64,000 bases of DNA, taken from assembly GCF_015679185.1 (NCBI RefSeq), contig NZ_CP064939.1:4464001-4528000 (forward strand), given 5' to 3'. A program made the translations under genes and the position numbers. Below, piece after piece: positions 45,834 through 54,540 of the stretch. This DNA is from Pedobacter endophyticus (GTDB taxonomy: Bacteria > Bacteroidota > Bacteroidia > Sphingobacteriales > Sphingobacteriaceae). The notes under the pieces were generated by a model that was not told the DNA's origin, made no database searches, and was given only the letters and a program-made list of their open reading frames with translations. Numbering within the stretch: position 1 is the first letter of the stretch; every line of letters starts with the position of its first letter.

Positions 45834-47366
45834 ATGAAAAAGTATTCACTAAAATATAAAGCAGCTTTTTGTGCCTTTTTGCTAAGTGCAATGCTGGCTT
45901 CCTGTACTAAAGATTTTAAAGAAATTAATACAGACCCCGAGGCCTCGGCAACACTCCAACCCGCATTGGTTTTCACCAAGGCCCAATACGATGGCGCAAA
46001 AAACAGCCTCAACCAATTGCTGGGCACCATGCAGTATACCACAAGTTTTAACGACGTTGCTGGTTGGGGCTCAAAATATGTAGCCAGTCAAAGTCCACAG
46101 TCGTTCATTGTATTTGCCAATGCCTATCAACAAGAGATTAATGAGATTACGTTGGTAATTAATGCAGTAAAAGCAGACCCCGAGAAGATTAACCTTTTGG
46201 CCACAGCAAGGATCTGGAGAGCCTATTGCTTTAGTCGGCTTACCGATTTGTATGGCGATATTCCTTATAGCGAGGCCGCGAAAGGCTTTACGAGTAAAAA
46301 TTACACACCGGCTTACGATCCGCAAAAGCGTATTTATCTCGATTTGTTAAAAGAATTAGAAGAATCGGCTTTAAGCTTAAATGCCGCTAAAACCACCTTT
46401 GGTGGGGCCGATTTAATTTATGCCGGCAACACCACACAGTGGAAAAAGTTTGCTTACTCGTTAATGCTACGTTTGGGCATGCGGATGACCAAGGTAGATA
46501 TTGGACTGGCCGAAACCTGGACCAAAAAGGCAATTGCAGGAGGCGTAATTACCGACGATGCGGATATTGCCAGGATGAGGTACTTAAGTCAGGGACAAGA
46601 CATTAACAAAAATCCGGTCGCTTTGAGCTTGTATAATCAGGATTATATTAAAGCCGATGGTATAAGTAATGCCGAGGGAGGTAAATATCAAGATACTTTC
46701 ATTGCACACCTGAAAGACAACAAGGACCCCCGTTTGGGCATTTTATCTGTAGTGTATGTAAATGGGGTGGCCGATACTTCGTTGGCGATCCAAAAGGGGA
46801 TGCCTGCAACCCTGAGTTCAAAGCCTGCAAATTTTGTTACCTACTCCGAACCGCATCAAAAAACAGTGCTGGCCCAAGGTAGTGCAAAATTGCTTTTTAG
46901 TAGTGCTGAAGGTAGTTTCTTATTGGCCGAAGCTAATCTGCGTGGCTGGTACGCTGCTCAAAGTGCATCGGTGCTCTACGAGGCCGGAATTCGTGCAGCC
47001 ATGAAACAATGGGCAATAATTGCTCCCGGCGATGGCTTGATTAGTGATTTGCAGATTAATACCTACATTAAATATCATCCATTTAAAAGTACTGGAACGT
47101 TTGAGGAGAAAATGGAGCAGATATACACCGAGTTTTGGCTGGCCGCATTTCCTGATGCACAGGAAGCGTTTGCAAGTTACCGCAGAACGGGTTACCCCGC
47201 TTTGGTACCTGTAATGTATGTGGGTAGTGCAACAGGAGGGAAGATTTTTAGAAGGATGTTGTATCCAACTTCTGAGCAAAACTTAAACCGAGCTGCTTTA
47301 GAGGCCGCCATTGCCAGACAAGGCCCCGATGAGTTTTTAACCCGAATTTGGTGGGATAAGCTTTAA
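45834..47366 (+). CDS. susD: SusD/RagB-type lipoprotein
   Basis: A 510-residue surface lipoprotein with lipobox MLASC followed by TKDFKEINTDPEA, the typical start of the SusD_2 group. I use the ATG at 45834; the TTG two codons before is less likely. TPR-like stretches include RIWRAYCFSRLTDLYGDIPYSEA and SAEGSFLLAEANLRGW. It has no Gly-rich insertion, unlike the first SusD. It binds substrate for the STN-type SusC. Confidence 0.93.
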   Translation: MKKYSLKYKAAFCAFLLSAMLASCTKDFKEINTDPEASATLQPALVFTKAQYDGAKNSLNQLLGTMQYTTSFNDVAGWGSKYVASQSPQSFIVFANAYQQEINEITLVINAVKADPEKINLLATARIWRAYCFSRLTDLYGDIPYSEAAKGFTSKNYTPAYDPQKRIYLDLLKELEESALSLNAAKTTFGGADLIYAGNTTQWKKFAYSLMLRLGMRMTKVDIGLAETWTKKAIAGGVITDDADIARMRYLSQGQDINKNPVALSLYNQDYIKADGISNAEGGKYQDTFIAHLKDNKDPRLGILSVVYVNGVADTSLAIQKGMPATLSSKPANFVTYSEPHQKTVLAQGSAKLLFSSAEGSFLLAEANLRGWYAAQSASVLYEAGIRAAMKQWAIIAPGDGLISDLQINTYIKYHPFKSTGTFEEKMEQIYTEFWLAAFPDAQEAFASYRRTGYPALVPVMYVGSATGGKIFRRMLYPTSEQNLNRAALEAAIARQGPDEFLTRIWWDKL

Positions 47367-47708
47367 GTTCTTATTTTTGATAAGAAGGACAATAAAGCAT
47401 TAGGTTCTTGGCGCTAACCAAGAGAAGTCAAGTTTTAAAAACTTGACTTCTCTACTATTATGCATTAGCAAACCGCGAAATGGCGAGGGGTGGAGCATTT
47501 CAAGTTTCTGTGGTGCTAGGTTAGAGATTCTTCACTGCCTGCCCATCCGGTCAGGCGGATGACAAATAACACCGACTAAATTACTGGAAAGCTGCCTGCA
47601 GCCTGCAGCACCAAATCAATCAAAATGCTAAGCAATTGTAACAAAAGGGAGCAGTAGCATTAATTAAATCTTAATGCAATATATTTAAACAACGAAAATA
47701 ACAACGGT
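47367..47708. other. 342-base gap with a 33-bp palindrome
   Basis: The palindrome at 47421-47453 (arms AGAGAAGTCAAGTTTT and AAAACTTGACTTCTCT around one A) is identical to 60962-60994. No T-run follows it. A second small inverted element is at 47542-47562 (CTGCCCATCCGGTCAGGCGG). No gene is seen; the GH20 promoter probably lies in the last 80 bases. Confidence 0.7.
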
Positions 47709-49991
47709 ATGATAAAATTCTCCTTGAAAAAACTTCGCTCCATACTTATACTGACCAGTTTAACATTTGCAACAACTATTGCTGCGTTTGCCCAGGAACA
47801 GCAAAGTAGTGGAATTATTCCAAAACCAGTTAAAGAAGTTAAAAATCAGGGTTCATTTATCATCAAACCTTCAACTAAATTATTTTTTGCCAAAAACAGT
47901 AAAATCAATACCAGTTTTTTCAACCAATATTTAAAAGATCTTTCTGGGCTAAGCCTGATCAAAAGCACAACAGCAGCGCCAAACGGCATTAATTTTCTAA
48001 TTGATACCACAGTCCATATTGAGCCCGAAGGCTATGTGCTTGATGTTTCGCCGAAAGGTATCAACATTAAAGCCTGTGATGAGCGGGGCTTGTTTTACGG
48101 TTTGCAATCGCTAACTCAACTAATAAAAAAAACAGGCAAAACAGTTGCCGTTCAAGCCTATCACATCGAAGATGAGCCGCGTTTTGCTTACCGCGGAATG
48201 CATTTGGATGTTGCCCGGCACATGTTCAGTGTGGCAGCCATTAAAAAATGGTTGGATGTATTGGCTTTCTATAAAATAAACACCTTTCATTGGCATTTAA
48301 CCGACGATCAGGGTTGGCGAATAGCGATTAAAAAATACCCGCTGCTGCAAAGCATAGCTGCCTTTAGAAATGAAACGTTGATCGGTCATAAACGAGCCAA
48401 CCCACATATTTTTGACGGCAAGCGATACGGAGGATATTACACTCAACAAGAAGTAAAAGATATTGTAAAGTACGCAGCAGAAAGGCAAATTACTACCATT
48501 CCCGAAATTGAGATGCCCGGCCATGCGAGGGCGGTGTTAGCCGCTTATCCGCAACTGGGCTGCACAGGTGGGCCCTATCAAACTGCCACATTTTGGGGTG
48601 TTTTTGATGATGTTTTTTGTGCGGGAAATGAAGAAACTTTCAAATTTTTGGAAGATGTGTTAGACGAAGTAACGGCGCTCTTTCCCTCAAAATACATCCA
48701 TATTGGTGGCGACGAATGCCCAAAAACGCGCTGGCAAGAGTGCCCGAAATGCCAAAAGAGAATTAAAGATGAAAAGTTGAAAGATGAGCATGAATTGCAA
48801 TCGTATTTTATTGCCAGGATGGAAAAGTACCTCCACTCGAAAGGCAGGAAAATAATCGGCTGGGACGAGATTTTAGAAGGAGGTTTGGCACCCGATGCAA
48901 CGGTAATGAGCTGGCGGGGTTTAGAGGGCGGTATTGCTGCGGCCAAATTAAAGCACGATGTGATTATGACACCCGAAAAGTTCGTTTACCTCGATTATTA
49001 TCAATCGTTAAATAAAACCGAACAAATTGCCGCCGGTGGTTACTTACCCTTGCAAAAAATATATGAATACGAACCCATGCCTGCCGAGTTGACAGAAAAA
49101 GAACAAAGCTATATTAAAGGCGTGCAGGCAAACGTTTGGACAGAATACCTGAGCGATGCGCAAAAGGCTGAATACATGATCTTTCCGCGTATTTTGGCAC
49201 TTGCAGAAATGGCCTGGTCTAAAAAAGAACATAAAAACTATCGCGATTTCCTCGCTCGTTTAAACGCGAATCTGAGATTTTTGAAAGGCTTAAACTACGC
49301 CACTTCATTTTACGAAATCACAGGCGAAAGCGTTAACAACGCATCAGCGTTTAAACTGGCAACCGATTTGCCAAATGCAGAAATTCGCTACACCATCAAC
49401 GAAGCCGAACCTACAAAAAACAGCCTGAAGTATGCTACGCCAATTGAAATCCTAAAATCGGCCACAATAAAAGCGAGATTGTATAAAAACGGAAAGCCTG
49501 TTGGCAAATTGTATGAGCAAGCTATCATAAAGAGCTTAGCTACCGGAAAAAATGTAGTGCTTGCCAACCCCGGACAAGGAAATTACAACCTCGATAAACA
49601 GATTTTAACCAACGGCATTCAAGGTTCGCCGCTGTACAACAATGGCGAATGGCTTGGCTTTAGCGGAACCGATTTTGAAGCTACAGTTGATTTGGCCAAA
49701 ATAACCACCATAAGCGAGGTTGGCCTAAACACATTGAACTACCAATGGCAAAAAATGCATCCGCCAAAGTTGTTAACTGTAGAAATTTCTATCGATAATA
49801 CTAACTTTAAAGAAGTTTCGAGGCAAACCGTATTCGGCGCAGAAGGCATTAATTATGCCTTGCACAAGCTTAATCCGGTAAAAGCAAGATATGTTAAATT
49901 AAAAGCAACCAATTTGGGCGTTGTACCTCAGGGCTATTACGGCGCCGGAACAAAAGCATGGTTACTTGTTGATAAAATTAGGATAAACTAA
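47709..49991 (+). CDS. Beta-N-acetylhexosaminidase, GH20
   Basis: A 760-residue secreted enzyme; the signal peptide ends AAFAQ (residue 29). It removes terminal beta-linked GlcNAc or GalNAc by substrate-assisted catalysis. The N-terminal GH20b domain (to about 150) precedes the barrel: HLDVARHMFSVAAIKKWLD, FHWHLTDDQGWR, and HIGGDECPK carrying the catalytic Asp335-Glu336 pair. A chitobiase C-terminal-type module (about 555-605) and an F5/8-type module (about 635-755) follow. It heads a five-gene operon; the next start is one base after its stop. Coupling to D-amino-acid genes suggests a glycan carrying peptides. Confidence 0.94.
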   Translation: MIKFSLKKLRSILILTSLTFATTIAAFAQEQQSSGIIPKPVKEVKNQGSFIIKPSTKLFFAKNSKINTSFFNQYLKDLSGLSLIKSTTAAPNGINFLIDTTVHIEPEGYVLDVSPKGINIKACDERGLFYGLQSLTQLIKKTGKTVAVQAYHIEDEPRFAYRGMHLDVARHMFSVAAIKKWLDVLAFYKINTFHWHLTDDQGWRIAIKKYPLLQSIAAFRNETLIGHKRANPHIFDGKRYGGYYTQQEVKDIVKYAAERQITTIPEIEMPGHARAVLAAYPQLGCTGGPYQTATFWGVFDDVFCAGNEETFKFLEDVLDEVTALFPSKYIHIGGDECPKTRWQECPKCQKRIKDEKLKDEHELQSYFIARMEKYLHSKGRKIIGWDEILEGGLAPDATVMSWRGLEGGIAAAKLKHDVIMTPEKFVYLDYYQSLNKTEQIAAGGYLPLQKIYEYEPMPAELTEKEQSYIKGVQANVWTEYLSDAQKAEYMIFPRILALAEMAWSKKEHKNYRDFLARLNANLRFLKGLNYATSFYEITGESVNNASAFKLATDLPNAEIRYTINEAEPTKNSLKYATPIEILKSATIKARLYKNGKPVGKLYEQAIIKSLATGKNVVLANPGQGNYNLDKQILTNGIQGSPLYNNGEWLGFSGTDFEATVDLAKITTISEVGLNTLNYQWQKMHPPKLLTVEISIDNTNFKEVSRQTVFGAEGINYALHKLNPVKARYVKLKATNLGVVPQGYYGAGTKAWLLVDKIRIN

Positions 49992-49992
49992 A

Positions 49993-51309
49993 ATGACAAT
50001 ACTAATCGTTTTTCTTTGCATTGCGCTCTTAATCGTGCTCATTTCGGTATTTAAGGTAAATGCCTTCTTATCATTTTTGATTGTGTCGTTTTTAACGGGA
50101 ATGGCTTTGGGCTTGCCGCTCGCAAAAATTCCTTCCAGTATAGAAAAGGGAATGGGCGACATTTTGGGCTCGTTAACCATCATCATCACCGCTGGTGCAA
50201 TGCTGGGTAAACTCGTAGCCGAAAGTGGCGCCGCACAAAAAATTGCACAAGTAAGTATGGCTGTTTTCGGTCGTAAGTATATTCAGTGGGCCATGATGCT
50301 GACAGGCTTTTTAATCGGAATACCCCTTTATTACGGCGTGGGTTTCGTTTTAATGGTTCCGCTGATATTTTCGGTAGTTTACCGTTACAAGTTGCCTGCA
50401 TTATACATCGGTTTGCCCATGCTTGCAGCCCTTTCCGTAACACACGGGTTTTTGCCTCCGCATCCTTCGCCGGCCGCCCTCGTTATTCAGTTTAATGCCG
50501 ATATGGGCTTAACACTATTGTACGGACTAGCCGTTGCGGTGCCAGCGATTGTTATTGGTGGGCCACTTTTTTCAAAAGCGTTAAAAGGAATCAAAGTTGC
50601 CCCGCTCGCCTCTTTTACTGCCAAAGAAATGGCCGATGAAGATTTGCCCAGCGGATTAAAAAGTTTTTTTACCGCGTTATTACCCGTAATTTTACTCGCT
50701 GCGGCCTCTTTCTTTCCACTAATTTTAAGCGCTGATTCGCCGGTTTTGCCCTACATTTTATTTCTCGGCAATCCGTCGGTGGTAATGCTCATTGTGCTCG
50801 TTGTGGCCACATGGCTTTTGGGGCTATCGCAGCGAAAAACGATTACCGAAATTATGGTTATCTATGCTGATGCCGTAAAGGATATTGCGTTGATTTTGCT
50901 CATTATTGCCGGTTCGGGCGCTTTAAAACAAATTTTAACCGAGAGCGGGGTAAGCAATCAAATTGCCGATTACTTGCAGCATGTACAAATAGAACCCTTA
51001 ATACTTGCATGGGTAATTGCCGCCATTATTCGCTTTTGCGTAGGTTCAGCAACCGTAGCCGGGTTAACTACTGCAGGTATTATCTTCCCATTGATGCAAC
51101 AAACACACACCGATCCAAACTTAATGGTTTTGGCCGTTGGTGCGGGCAGTTTAATGTTCTCGCATGTAAACGATTCCGGCTTCTGGCTATTCAAGGAATA
51201 TTTTGGATTAACCCTGAAAGATACTTTCAAATCATGGGCGCTAATGGAAACCATAGTAGGTACAGTCGGTTTAGTCGGCGTACTTTTGCTCAACATCATC
51301 ATTAATTAA
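49993..51309 (+). CDS. GntP-family permease (DsdX/GntT type)
   Basis: A 438-residue inner membrane symporter of about 12 helices. GntP signatures are IITAGAMLGKLVAESGAAQ, GIPLYYGVGFVLMVPLIF, THGFLPPHPSPAAL and the C-terminal FSHVNDSGFWLFKEYF. The family moves gluconate or related acids, and DsdX members move D-serine. Since a D-serine-dehydratase-like enzyme and RidA follow, D-amino-acid uptake is the better guess here. Alternative: a uronate or gluconate substrate, given the sugar context. Confidence 0.92.
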   Translation: MTILIVFLCIALLIVLISVFKVNAFLSFLIVSFLTGMALGLPLAKIPSSIEKGMGDILGSLTIIITAGAMLGKLVAESGAAQKIAQVSMAVFGRKYIQWAMMLTGFLIGIPLYYGVGFVLMVPLIFSVVYRYKLPALYIGLPMLAALSVTHGFLPPHPSPAALVIQFNADMGLTLLYGLAVAVPAIVIGGPLFSKALKGIKVAPLASFTAKEMADEDLPSGLKSFFTALLPVILLAAASFFPLILSADSPVLPYILFLGNPSVVMLIVLVVATWLLGLSQRKTITEIMVIYADAVKDIALILLIIAGSGALKQILTESGVSNQIADYLQHVQIEPLILAWVIAAIIRFCVGSATVAGLTTAGIIFPLMQQTHTDPNLMVLAVGAGSLMFSHVNDSGFWLFKEYFGLTLKDTFKSWALMETIVGTVGLVGVLLLNIIIN

Positions 51310-51323
51310 TATAACAATAAAAT

Positions 51324-51794
51324 ATGGAAAATTTAACTGCCGACGAGCGTTTTGAACAATTGAAACTGAATTTGCCACCCGCACCTGCACCGCTCGGCGT
51401 TTATAAGCCATGCCTCGTTGATGGGAAATACCTTTATTTGAGCGGTCATGGTCCCGTTCAAGAAGATAAATCGTTGATTATTGGCCGCATTGGTTCTGAT
51501 TTAAATCAAGATGAAGGAAAACTTGCCGCTTTACAAGTGGGCCTAACTATGCTTTCTACAATTAAAACCAACCTTGGTAGCCTCAACAAAGTAAAGCGTG
51601 TAATCAAAGTTCTGGGCATGGTAAATTGCACCCCTGAGTTTGAAAAACATCCGTTCATTATTAATGGATGCAGCGAACTTTTTGCCAAGGTTTGGGGCGA
51701 AGAAAATGGAATTGGCGTAAGAAGTGCCGTAGGTTTTGGCTCGCTGCCCGATAACATTCCTGTGGAAATAGAAGCCCTTTTCGAACTTTTTTAA
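51324..51794 (+). CDS. RidA-family protein
   Basis: A 156-residue protein of the YjgF/RidA superfamily. LYLSGHGPVQ, VIKVLGMVNCTPEFEKHPFIINGCSELF and RSAVGFGSLPDNIPVEIEALFEL fit the family; the longer N-terminus is typical of a subgroup in amino-acid operons. RidA proteins hydrolyse reactive enamine/imine products of PLP dehydratases such as 2-aminoacrylate. The catalytic Arg of classical RidA is not at its usual RxxVxV position as far as I can see, so activity is likely but not certain. The gene sits between permease and PLP enzyme, spacings 14 and 8 bases. Confidence 0.88.
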   Translation: MENLTADERFEQLKLNLPPAPAPLGVYKPCLVDGKYLYLSGHGPVQEDKSLIIGRIGSDLNQDEGKLAALQVGLTMLSTIKTNLGSLNKVKRVIKVLGMVNCTPEFEKHPFIINGCSELFAKVWGEENGIGVRSAVGFGSLPDNIPVEIEALFELF

Positions 51795-51802
51795 CAACAG
51801 AT

Positions 51803-52915
51803 ATGCAAGAGCAACCCTGGTACCTGTTGCCAAACGAGGAGCAAATAGAAACGCCTTCACTTGTTTTTTACGAAGATCGCCTCCGGGAAAACATTGAGCT
51901 ACTGAAAGGTATGATCAACGATTCGGATAGATTGCGACCGCATGTAAAAACGCATAAGTGTTTAGAGATAACCAATTTGCTTTTATCTGCAGGCATCAAA
52001 AAATTTAAGTGTGCCACAATTGCCGAGGCAGAAATGCTCGGAATGGCGAAAGCGAAAGATGTACTGCTCGCTTACCAGCCTGTTGCCGAAAATATCAATC
52101 GCTTTTTTAAGCTGAAAGCTAAATATCCGGAAACGATTTTTAGCTGTTTGGTAGACGACGCCAGGGTGGCGGAGAAGCTGGCCACAAAAGCGCATGAGCA
52201 AGGTGCCTCTGTTGATGTTTACGTTGACTTAAACGTGGGGATGAACAGAACCGGAATTTTACCGAAATTTGCGCTGGCATTATTTAAGGTACTCGAAGCT
52301 TTGCCGCAACTTAAATTTAAAGGCTTGCATGCATACGATGGGCACATTCACGATTCATCAATGCAAGTGCGCAAACAGAAATGCAAACCCATTATTGAGC
52401 AACTAAATACCTTGAAAAAGGAAATTGAACAAATAAATGCTGAGCAGATTACAATTGTTGCCGGTGGAACACCGTCTTTTCCAATTTTTGCTGCAGATAC
52501 AGCTTTTGAATGTAGTCCCGGTACTTTTATCCTTTGGGATGAAGGCTATCAAGATGCTTATGAAGAACAAAAATTTAACACAGCGGCTTTGGTACTGAGC
52601 AGAATTGTATCCATCCCAAACAGGGGTTTGCTCTGTACAGATTTGGGACATAAAGCGGTGGCAGCCGAAAAAGCATTAGAAAATCGGGTGGTTTTTATCA
52701 ACGCCTCAAGATTGCAAGTTAGAAGCCAAAGTGAAGAGCATTTGGTGTTAAGTACCACCGAACCTGATAATTACCGCATCGGCGATTTGCTGTACGGGTT
52801 GCCTTACCACATTTGTCCAACCGTTGCCCTGCACCAGCAAGCGCTTTGTTTAACCAACGATAAATCGCTCGAATATTGGGATATTATTTCCCGAAACCGA
52901 AAAATTACCATTTAA
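51803..52915 (+). CDS. Fold-III PLP enzyme, D-serine dehydratase/D-threonine aldolase family
   Basis: A 370-residue cytoplasmic enzyme with an alanine-racemase-like barrel. RPHVKTHKCLEI (about 45-56) holds the PLP lysine. VDLNVGMNRTGI and GLHAYDGHIHD follow, and the C-terminal beta domain has PYHICPTVALH. The metal pair reads H-x-C (His336, Cys338), which in this family marks zinc D-serine dehydratases, whereas D-threonine aldolases usually have H-x-D. The product would be pyruvate plus ammonia via aminoacrylate, the substrate of the RidA encoded just upstream. D-threonine aldolase activity remains possible. Confidence 0.88.
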   Translation: MQEQPWYLLPNEEQIETPSLVFYEDRLRENIELLKGMINDSDRLRPHVKTHKCLEITNLLLSAGIKKFKCATIAEAEMLGMAKAKDVLLAYQPVAENINRFFKLKAKYPETIFSCLVDDARVAEKLATKAHEQGASVDVYVDLNVGMNRTGILPKFALALFKVLEALPQLKFKGLHAYDGHIHDSSMQVRKQKCKPIIEQLNTLKKEIEQINAEQITIVAGGTPSFPIFAADTAFECSPGTFILWDEGYQDAYEEQKFNTAALVLSRIVSIPNRGLLCTDLGHKAVAAEKALENRVVFINASRLQVRSQSEEHLVLSTTEPDNYRIGDLLYGLPYHICPTVALHQQALCLTNDKSLEYWDIISRNRKITI

Positions 52916-52924
52916 AACCAAGCC

Positions 52925-53995
52925 ATGTTTACTATAGATGCCCATTTAGATTTAAGTATGAACGCCCTCGAGTGGAATCGCGATTTAACTCAACAAGTTT
53001 TCGATATCAATAAACGAGAGGAAGGATTAAGCGACAAGCCGGATCGTGCTTTGGCAACCGTATCGTTACCGGAGCTGCGCAAAGGTAACATCGGGCTGGT
53101 TGTGGCTACGCAGATCGCCCGTTATGTGGCACCTGATAATCATTTACCGGGTTGGCACTCGCCAGAACAAGCCTGGGCGCAAACACAAGGGCAACTGGCT
53201 TGGTATAAAGCGATGGAAGATGCAGGCGAAATGGCTCAGGTAACTAACCTCGAAACACTGGAAAACCATTTGGCCCTTTGGAATAACGATCAACCGAATG
53301 ACAAAAAACCTGTGGGTTATATCTTGAGCTTAGAAGGTGCAGATTCGCTGGTAACGGTTGGCCATTTAGAAAGGGCCTGGCAAAATGGACTGCGGGCCGT
53401 TGGTCCGGCGCATTATGGCCCCGGGCGCTACGCACAGGGAACAGATGCCACAGGAAAAATGACTTCAATAGGCCACGACTTGCTCAAAGAAATGGAACGC
53501 CTGAATATCATTTTGGATGCAACACATTTATGCGATGATAGTTTTTGGGATGCTTTGAGTCGTTTTAATGGTCATATTTGGGCCTCGCACAACAATTGCC
53601 GTAGTTTGGTTAATCACAACCGCCAATATAGCGACGAGCAGATCAAGGAACTGATTGATCGCGGTGCGGTAATCGGGGCGGCGCTTGATGCCTGGATGAT
53701 GGTGCCGAATTGGAAACGTGGCGTATCTACACCTAAAAGCACCAACTGTAATTTGGAAGTAATGATCGACCATATCGATCACATTTGCCAATTGGCAGGC
53801 AATGCAGACCATGTTGGCATTGGTTCTGATTTGGATGGTGCATTCGGCAAAGAACAGTGCCCATACGACCTGGAAACGATTGCCGATTTGCAAAAAGTGC
53901 CTGGTTTATTTAAGGAAAAGGGTTATACCGATGCTGATGTAGAAAATTTAATGCATGGAAACTGGTTGCGCTTTCTTCGGAAAGCCTGGGGATAG
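52925..53995 (+). CDS. Membrane dipeptidase, peptidase family M19
   Basis: A 356-residue zinc peptidase without signal peptide. Metal ligands fit M19: His7 and Asp9 in DAHLDLS, the Glu in LSLEGADS, the His in DATHLCDD and that in ASHNNCRSL, with GIGSDLDGAFG near the end. Family members cleave dipeptides, including ones with a D-residue at the C-terminal side. Placed after the D-serine-dehydratase-like gene (9-base gap), it could release D-amino acids from imported dipeptides. Confidence 0.93.
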   Translation: MFTIDAHLDLSMNALEWNRDLTQQVFDINKREEGLSDKPDRALATVSLPELRKGNIGLVVATQIARYVAPDNHLPGWHSPEQAWAQTQGQLAWYKAMEDAGEMAQVTNLETLENHLALWNNDQPNDKKPVGYILSLEGADSLVTVGHLERAWQNGLRAVGPAHYGPGRYAQGTDATGKMTSIGHDLLKEMERLNIILDATHLCDDSFWDALSRFNGHIWASHNNCRSLVNHNRQYSDEQIKELIDRGAVIGAALDAWMMVPNWKRGVSTPKSTNCNLEVMIDHIDHICQLAGNADHVGIGSDLDGAFGKEQCPYDLETIADLQKVPGLFKEKGYTDADVENLMHGNWLRFLRKAWG

Positions 53996-54016
53996 TTTCC
54001 GGCAGTTGAAATTTTT

Positions 54017-54521
54017 CCGTCAGTTGAAACTGACGGCAATGAAATGCATGGAGCAAACAACCGCCCAAACATTTTTGACAAAAAGCAGGAAGTTGGGCAG
54101 TGCTAGGTTGGCGAGTTGCATCATTGCCGTTGACTTCAGTCAACGGTTGGCGATGAAATGCTAACTTTGATAAACCACAGGCTTTCTAGCAGATTGCTTG
54201 TTTCCGTCAGTTGAAACTGACGGCAATGAAAGGCATGGAGCAAACAACCGCCCAAACATTTTTGACAAAAAGCAGGAGGTTGGGCAGTGCTAGGTTGGCG
54301 AGTTGCATCATTGCCGTTGACTTCAGTCAACGGTTGACGATGGAATACTAACTTTGATAAACCACAGGCTTTCTAGCAGATTGCCTTGTTCCCGTCAGTT
54401 GAAACTGACGGCAATGAAATGCATGGAGCAAACAACCGCCCAAACCATTTTTGACAAAAGCAGGAAGTTGGGCAGTGCTAGGTTGGCGAGTTGCATCATT
54501 GCCGTTGACTTTAGTCAACGG
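54017..54521. repeat. Three-unit ~187-bp array with two palindrome types
   Basis: Each unit has CCGTCAGTTGAAACTGACGG (54017, 54204, 54392) and, about 110 bases on, CCGTTGACTTCAGTCAACGG (54127, 54314, 54502; the last with one change). Spacers are nearly identical. The array fills the 545-base gap before the GH3 gene. The second palindrome recurs at 14995-15156. Confidence 0.92.
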
Positions 54522-54540
54522 GCATAAGAAATAAATTAAT

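Noticed and set aside
54017..54521. CRISPR array
   Set aside because: Spacers are identical rather than unique, units are 187 bases, and no cas genes occur.
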